Source: Ancylostoma caninum
Taxonomy: Eukaryota > Nematoda > Chromadorea > Rhabditida > Ancylostomatidae
Assembly (NCBI GenBank): GCA_037903475.1
Contig: JBAJFG010000040.1
Coordinates: forward strand, 248,001 to 312,000
Direction: 5' to 3'
DNA: 64,000 nt
Each line of letters starts with the position of its first letter. The stretch's first letter is position 1. The position numbers and the translations under genes were made by a program. Of the stretch, positions 57,701-64,000 are shown one piece after another. A model generated the notes under the pieces. That model did no database searches. It saw only the letters and a program-made list of their open reading frames with translations, and was not told the DNA's origin.

Positions 57701-60368
57701 TCAGGACCGTTATTAACTTAAAGCCGGCTTCTCCCTCGTAATCAGAATCGTATTTGAGATTTTCGTATGAAAAGAATCCCTGGGAGTTACTGATCATAAC
57801 GGTATACGATATCCCGTGCAGCACTATCGGAAAACTATTTTCGAGCACCAGCTTTTGAGGAGCTTGTTAACGGAGCTAATGCTTGACTACTGGCTTTCGC
57901 ATCAGATACTCCCTGGTTGGTCACACTTGGAGCGCACATCTTATCCTACAAGGAAATGGATGATGAGGAGCTCTGACTATGTGTGCGATTTGCTCAGAAG
58001 GAGCGCCTCCGAGTATGCTTTACGTCAGAAACTCGTCCCCTCGCTTTAGTCACGCCCGCAAGCTCCCCAAGAGTTGGGGTACGAAAATGGGTTTGCTGGC
58101 AGTTGTGCTCGGAATCACCTATACCATTTCGATCACAGCTCATGGAAATTCTGTTCATATGGAAACTTTAAAAACAGTTCCGAAATGCGTTGTTGCCTTC
58201 AATGGGATATTTCGCTTCTGCGAGCTAAATACGTAGAGGGACTGGTAGTTGAAAACCGAAAATTCAAGTGCTTTGCGCATGCATGTTGCTGCTTTGTTGA
58301 GTCGAAGACACAGAATGGCTGGAATAGCACGGGCTTCGGCGGCGATGTATTGCTTGCTAGGTAGATTACCACAATCCTTTTCCATATACAGTGGCGGCCA
58401 CATATTTAGCACGCTGCCAATTTTGGGCGATCAACTGATGAAAATATAAAATCCGTATTTCACGCTTGGAGAGAGCTATCATGACAGCACTCCAGAATGT
58501 GATAAGGCATAACACTCTTTTTGGCTTATACTCTACTCCTCAAGAAAATGTTTCTGTATTGCACTCATTCCTTGCATTCACAGCTGAAAATGCAGTACCA
58601 ATACTTCTAAAATACCGTGGCGATCAGATTAGATAGGCTCTTGTTCGCAGCACGCTCCTTGCCCGCTGAAGCAGTCGCGAAGACGACGAGGGAGCGCATA
58701 GCCTCAGCGCCACAAGTAACTCCCAAGCAAAGGATCATCTCTTAATGGGCCGACAGGACAACTTGTGAAAAACGAGCGAGTTCTCGATAAAGCTCCGCAA
58801 TCACAGACTATGTACGCACCAATCAGCGATAAACAACAGAGACGACAAAGAACTCTTCACGCAAAGTGTGACTTGACGGATTTGTTGATTTTGCCAGTTC
58901 CTCACCTCATGGAAAAAACACGAGTCGTCCACATACATAGCTGAAAAATTGCGAAAAAAGGGATTCATTGTAAATATAAAGAGGAAACATGCATTTTGGC
59001 AGAGGATTTTCCTTTGATTTGCGCTACAAGCAGGCATTCAGGTACTCATGGGGAAATCCCAAAGCTTGGTTCATTGTGGAGATTGAAAAAAAATGAAATT
59101 TTCGACAAATTTGACGATTCGTTTCTGTTCCTGGTTCCAGCTGGTACGAGGAGTACGCTGATAGCCTTCACAGCGGAATGTTAAGCAAAAAAGTGCTTAA
59201 TTCAAATCACCTCTTCACTGCTCTTCATATGAAGATGCAAAACTTTTATGCCTAGTTTGAGAAAACTGACGAAAGTGAAATTTTAACTTTTATTCTAGTT
59301 CCAACTGACTCTGTGCCAGTGGTAAGCAAGAGGAAGAAAGCCTCCATACAGCCTCAACGCATACTCGAACTTGGTTTTGATTGCTCATCCCTGGGCTGAG
59401 ATATGCAAAAATTTCTGTGGTCCAAAATCGTGGGTGTGCTAAATAAGTGGCCGCCACTGTAGCTCACCTTGTATCAGGATTGAGAATTCCCATGGTTGCT
59501 GCATTTTCTAAATGGCTTGGCATAGTCGATTCAGAAAACAGTGACCATCGGTGCATTTTTACGTGAAGAGCGCATAGCTGCTTTCCACAAGTTGCACACG
59601 TCCCAACTAGCTAGCTGCGGGGATTTATAGCTGCCTCAAATGCTAGAGAAACTCCGGAAATGACGAGGGAGTACATGAAACGCTAAAATTTAATAAAACG
59701 AGGCATCAATAGTTTAAGAAACTGAATTTCAGTTACTCGTGTACGTGAAGCACACTGTAGATCTCATGAAACTACCAACTCGTCCGAAAGTTCTACTGAA
59801 AATCCCTCCAGATCTGAGTGAAAACGAGAAGAAGGACGTTGCGCAGGTGCGTCCTGGTTTGGTGACTCATCATCCACTGAAGACATGAGAGTAGAGTCAC
59901 CGCAGTTTTGACCAACCCTTTCGTCTTTTTAGATGACTATGAATCCAAAACACGGCATCGACGCCTTGATTGTCTCTGACACGACGATGCGTCGCCCGGA
60001 CCAGCTCAAAAGTGGAAACAGTGTACAAATAGGTGGTCTTAGCGGCGCTCCGCTGCGTCGTATCAGCACGGAATGCATTCGTGACATGTACAGGTGCAAC
60101 ATTACCTTTGTTAACTTACTAACTGTGTGCATTTCCTACATACAGTGCACCCGGTACAGTTCCTAGTTTTAGGCTCACCAACGGTCGAGTACCCATAGTC
60201 GGATGCGGAGGTGTTTCGAGTGGTGCCGATGCATACGAAAAAATCCGCGCTGGAGCCTCAGTGGTTCAACTCTACTCAGCTCTTGTCTTTCATGGATTTC
60301 CTGTGGTTGGAAAGGTGAAAACATTCCTAGTGGAACAATTAGAACAATTCACACTAGATGCGGCGTGA
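54796..60368 (+). CDS. dhod-1: mitochondrial class 2 dihydroorotate dehydrogenase-like protein (8 exons)
   Basis: Exons: 54796-54918, 54976-55104, 57014-57193, 57272-57414, 57571-57691, 59733-59846, 59933-60093, 60146-60368. Phases are consistent and give 397 residues, the usual class 2 length. The N-terminus is basic ([14 protein letters not shown]) followed by a membrane helix ([17 protein letters not shown]), fitting the inner mitochondrial membrane. The quinone-tunnel helices follow (residues 42-75), then a TIM barrel: [79 protein letters not shown]. The family oxidises dihydroorotate to orotate with FMN and ubiquinone in pyrimidine synthesis. The catalytic-base Ser215, Asn212, Lys255 and the FMN-phosphate loop are kept. 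However, orotate-contact positions equivalent to human K100, N145, N217 and N284 are R102, S148, E217 and D286. Catalytic function is therefore uncertain. Confidence 0.9.
55722..55995. mobile_element. TTAA-flanked MITE (piggyBac-like) in DHODH intron 2
   Basis: TTAA (55722-55725) precedes CACATTCGCGACCTTACG. The right end (TCGCGAAGGTG) is followed by TTAA (55992-55995). The termini CACxTTCGCGAC are inverted repeats. TTAA target duplication is the hallmark of the piggyBac superfamily. The 266-bp interior has no coding capacity. Confidence 0.65.
58387..59461. mobile_element. Tc1-like TIR element without recognisable transposase, in DHODH intron 5
   Basis: The ends CAGTGGCGGCCACATATTTA (58389) and its reverse complement (to 59459) match at 23 of 24 positions and are flanked by TA. 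CAGTG ends with TA duplication fit Tc1/mariner. The 1.07-kb length is near autonomous size, but I see no DDE/D transposase frame, so it is a decayed or internally replaced copy. Confidence 0.7.
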
Positions 60369-60559
60369 GACCAACACATCAATTTGCGCAGGTTTCTTAC
60401 GTATTCCCCGTAGAAGACACGTCATTCACATACCGAATTAAAAAACGCCGCTACCATTAACGCATGCGTCTGAGCGGCGACTAGGTCTGTTCTATAGACG
60501 CACGCACATCGAGCGCATGCATCTAGCACAAATTGTCCTATTCATGCATATCAACGCCA
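60369..60559. other. 3' flank of the DHODH gene
   Basis: Contains AATTAAA-like sequence near 60438 that might serve as a poly(A) signal, and an inverted pair around CGCATGCG at 60462-60525. Confidence 0.3.
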
Positions 60560-60786
60560 CAGGGGCGGACACACAGAAAGTGGGCGGGAGGGGGGGGACG
60601 TGGGAAAAAGGTGTTGTCTCCGCTGCTCTGGGGCCCAATGGAAGATAAAATTAATGAAAATATGAGTAGTAATAATACTAAAAATATAAATGATGATAAA
60701 CTAACACAAGGTTTTTATTTATATTGTAAAGTAATTTCAAGAATTTGGCGCCCCCCCCCCCCCCTCCCCCTTCTGTGTCCGCCACT
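60560..60786. mobile_element. MITE with CAGxGGCGGACACA ends and G/C-run arms
   Basis: The left end CAGGGGCGGACACACAGAAA with a long G-run is mirrored by a long C-run with TTCTGTGTCCGCCACTG on the right. The core is AT-rich. At 227 bp it is non-coding. Confidence 0.65.
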
Positions 60787-61754
60787 GCCACGGCACCGTA
60801 TGGCCGCCTATTCCCCAAAAATTCCAAGAATAAAATTTCGCTTATGTTTTACGTAGAGGGCGAGTATTAGATGCGCTAGTCACAAAAACCTTGCTCGTTT
60901 AGCATAGTAACCCATTTTTTACGGTCATGATGGGTATGTTCTAAAGTTTTATACAGGGAGAGGGAGAGGGGTGTTCAACCCATCTGTTGAACACGAGTAC
61001 ACAAATATTGTCACTCGCTTATTCTTGATGCCAATAGTGCAGGGTTGCTGTAGGATTGCAGTGAGGAATTGGAAGACAGCGCCTACATATGTAGTTCAGC
61101 AAGGTGGTAACAGTATAATTCGAAATACTACCGAAAATCATGGCAAGCGTATGCGACAATCCCTGTGTAAAGCTCTGGAAGGTTCTGTGAGATACTATAC
61201 TAGCGCCCCTTCGGGACGCTAGAAAGTGGGGTAGGGCAGCCACTTGAGGTATGTGCAAAAGCTTCACACGTGCGAAATGCTTAGAAAATTAGCAAATACG
61301 GAGAACTAATCATTAACATTATCAAATACAAAATCCTTCTTATGATTTGCGTATATTCTACGGGGCTGGCCGCACCGTCAGGCTTCGAATCTTCTCGCGA
61401 TCTTAGCCTTCCTTGCAAATTTCTAATCACGCACCTACATGTAAAGCTAATTTCCGATGCAGTGATACTACCTACTTTTTTGTCACATTCCTTACATGCC
61501 TATGGACCCATTATGAGCGGCCATTTTCAACTCTCGCAGGAGTATCTTTCACATGGCTTTAGGACTTGTGAACAACACAGTGTAACTAATGCCGTGCGAA
61601 TAATCACCTGAAATGATTCAAGCTTCACGTTGCTGAGATAGTCCAACTGATGAGCTTCTGCTTCAATATAGAGGGAGGAAGAAGAGGTGTCGACTGAGAC
61701 ACAAATGAGTGCGTAGCGTGCCCCTACTCCATCCGTAGACGTGCATCTTGTGTT
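60787..61754. other. unassigned intergenic sequence
   Basis: I see nothing recognisable apart from short open frames. Confidence 0.3.
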
Positions 61755-62100
61755 TTCCAAACTATTGGGCCATGGCGGATCCATTCTCCATTCGTGGATC
61801 CGTATGCTGGCGTTTTTCCCACTAATGAGAATCACGCGGACCCACTCTCTATCTCGCACCCGTATCCAGGCACTTTCCCCACTTTTGGACCAGGGAAGAC
61901 CCATTCTCCATTCATGGATCTGTATCCTGGCGTTCCTCACCCTATTGGGCCAGCCGTGTCCCAGCGCTTTCCCCAATATTGGGCCCCCTGCGGACCCATT
62001 CTCCATCGATGGATCCGTATCCTGGCGTTTTCCCCACTATTGAGCCACAGCGGATCCTTTCTCGATCGGTGGACACCTATCCTGATGTTTTTCTGAACTA
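61755..62100. repeat. 60-bp minisatellite
   Basis: About five to six imperfect units of about 60 bp carry CCATTCTCCATTCxTGGATC, CGTATCCTGGCG and TTTTCCCCACTATTGGGCCA. One unit is partly deleted. Because the period is 20 codons, the array stays open on both strands. The minus-strand frame (62006-61527) repeats IHEWRM-containing 20-residue units. I see no evidence that it is expressed. Confidence 0.75.
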
Positions 62101-63916
62101 AGTGCCCCGGCACATCGGTACGTCGTCAGTGCACCCACACTCTTTGTAAATCTTGAAAAAAATGAAGGAAAGTTAGGAAATATTTAGAAAGTCTGATCAA
62201 TATCACAACTTGTTCCAGAAAATGTCACAACAACTTATGATAACGTGTTTTTCGTCCGTTCATCCTGTGTATTTGATTGTACTGCCCTCCTTAAGAACAG
62301 ACGGATCCTCAATCTGCGTAATCCCCATGGGACCTCAATAATGAGAGGTGCGCAAGGAGCACATCCTACATAAGGAAACCGAGCAAATCGTATTGCTACG
62401 GCCTCTACTCATCTTTCGAAGTGATTCACGTCCAGCGTTCCAAGATTGAGTGCAGTTACGGACAAAGTTCCATCAGAGGGGCTACTCTGCTCCGTACCTT
62501 GCTGCAATGCATCGTCAAATCCTTGTAAACACTGTCTCGCCCGGAGGGCTCGAGACCGTTAGCCGCTGGTCCCACCGCGAAATCCCGAATGCGCCGGACT
62601 TCCACCACGTCTATGCACCTATGACGAAACATCGGCCGAATGCCCCGTCAGCTGCGCATCCTCGCGATCCACAGTCTATAATCGAGCCTCACGGCAAAAG
62701 CATGCGATCACGTGCTATTCCCCTACGCCTGCGCTCTAGAAAATTTTGTTGCACTACCATGATTTATATAAGAGGATCTACAACATAGCTACCGTAATCA
62801 CACAGATGGAGTTGGCAAAGTGGGTATGGATTTTATGACCAGTACATCATGAAATCCCAAGACCCAAAGGTAGATCAGCTTTGAACAGATTTTTCATTAT
62901 GAGTTTAAGATGGGCAAGAGGGACTAGAGGGTGTTTAGCCCAGTAGAGCCATAGACATCCTGCAGACCGAGTTCAGCATGGTCCTCCAGCACCTCTTACA
63001 GTGACCCTTCAGTTATTGTACATTTGCAGTGGTCTAAACATAGTAGACTAGTAGATATTTAACTCTATTGCTTCTCTACAAGTGGTTCAGAGCTAGAATT
63101 CATAAGCGCATAACCTAAGAAACCTCACTGCGTGAGCTAAATTAGGCTAGCTAACCAACTTTCGTTTCCTGCACTTCCTACCTGTACGCAGTCTACATGA
63201 TAGCCGATCACGCTAACCATCATTGGTTCGATTCTTTATCGTTTCATGAATCCCAGCCCAGCTCCTGCAGTAACTTAACCATATTCTACGTGTATCAACA
63301 TCTTATTTTAGGTTAAACGGGAATTAGCAGACTTACTGAGAAGAGACGGGTACACGAACGTAAGTCAAGCAGTTGGCATAGATCATCGGGTATAAAAACT
63401 CACTATGTTGCTCAAAAAAACTCACTTTGTTATTTATTCACGAAGATATCATATCAATCTTGATGTACAAACTGTCACTGTTATGTGATAAAATGTGATA
63501 AAAATTAAAACATACAGACATTTGGCATATAGTAACAAATCTATCTGGTCACTCTCGCAGTTATGACAGATGTGGCACTGACGTGATCGTTGAGGCTACG
63601 ATATGACATAAGGAATGGACAACTTTTAAGTATTAAATAACAACTCTAGAAACTACGGGAACTCAAATAGAACTAATGGCCTAGTAATCACAATGCTTCT
63701 CCTTGGATGACTGTTCCTGGTACCAAAAGATCTGCTCGTGATTCTATCAATCGCAGTTCGCACGTCTTCCTTGAATTACTATCAACTTGAGCTGAAAAGT
63801 TTGGATGAGCACAAGTGAATATGTTCGCCCTGTTCATAAAAAAAAAGCCCTAGTCTCTGTCAGATTACCATTACAGAAGTCACACTCTAATCACTCAGAT
63901 AACTACTCTGAACTTT
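62101..63916. other. unassigned intergenic sequence
   Basis: No gene recognised. A 112-codon plus frame (62450-62788) has no motif. GGTTCGATTCT at about 63226 resembles a polymerase III B box without a matching A box. Confidence 0.3.
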
Positions 63917-63995
63917 TTGCCCGCGGTCGATCCGCAGTACGCCCGAGGTGGTGAGTCGTTTCGCCACCGCGGGCATGTGCGGAACCACCGCGGAT
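63917..63995. repeat. GC-rich foldback at the window edge
   Basis: CCGCGGTCGATCCGCA and GAGGTGG on the left pair with CCACCGCGGG and TGCGGAACCACCGCGG on the right. This is probably the start of a further foldback element that continues beyond the window. Confidence 0.4.
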
Positions 63996-64000
63996 GTACT

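Noticed and set aside
57816..58049. Plus-strand frame between DHODH exons 5 and 6 as an extra exon
   Set aside because: Exons 5 and 6 join in phase 0 and match the family alignment without insertion; this frame has no similarity to DHODH.
61527..62006. 159-codon minus-strand frame as a repeat protein gene
   Set aside because: Explained by a minisatellite with a period divisible by three; no start context, splice signals or homology.
63215..63240. Possible tRNA gene around GGTTCGATTCT
   Set aside because: No complementary acceptor stem or A box found.

Overview
This window is nuclear DNA of a nematode, most likely a clade V (rhabditid/strongylid, hookworm-like) species. The evidence is a furin-family gene whose spliced product reads, from memory, as a very close match to Caenorhabditis elegans BLI-4. 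Nematode-type splice acceptors ending TTTCAG fit this, as do candidate spliced-leader acceptors just upstream of both start codons. Gene density is low and repeat density high, with long introns filled by transposon remnants, as in large parasitic strongylid genomes. No species is assigned.

Layout. (1) 0-9.5 kb holds a foldback element, a broken tyrosine-recombinase retroelement on the minus strand, a palindromic MITE, and one long intact ORF (5341-8253). That ORF is a Penelope-like retroelement with its GIY-YIG endonuclease at the N-terminus, the Naiad/Chlamys-like permuted arrangement. A possible orphan minus-strand terminal exon follows. (2) 9.5-34.8 kb has no gene I can recognise. It carries many short dispersed families: Tc1-like and mariner-like non-autonomous elements, several palindromic families, a dispersed SINE-like repeat, and a cluster of CRE-like sites. 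(3) 34.85-46.07 kb is the bli-4 ortholog on the plus strand. I resolved 24 exons with consistent phases, encoding a 943-residue convertase with signal peptide, prodomain, subtilisin domain, P domain, Cys-rich region, transmembrane helix and acidic tail. Two alternative 3' ends are visible: a read-through stop after exon 17, and two exons inside intron 17 encoding a different membrane anchor. (4) 46-54.7 kb holds a tRNA-derived SINE and two remnants of a canonical Penelope-like element with C-terminal GIY-YIG. Three hammerhead-ribozyme-like motifs accompany them, one well formed. Palindromic repeats are also present. (5) 54.8-60.4 kb is a complete 8-exon mitochondrial-type (class 2) dihydroorotate dehydrogenase of 397 residues on the plus strand. 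Four positions that contact orotate in characterised class 2 enzymes are changed. Two of its introns carry TIR elements. (6) 60.5-64 kb is a TIR element, a 60-bp minisatellite and unassigned sequence.

The two host genes are unrelated in function: cuticle/proprotein processing and pyrimidine synthesis. Nothing suggests they are co-regulated. The rest of the window is dominated by mobile DNA, including two structurally different Penelope-like lineages. The most unusual host observation is the altered substrate pocket of the otherwise intact DHODH.
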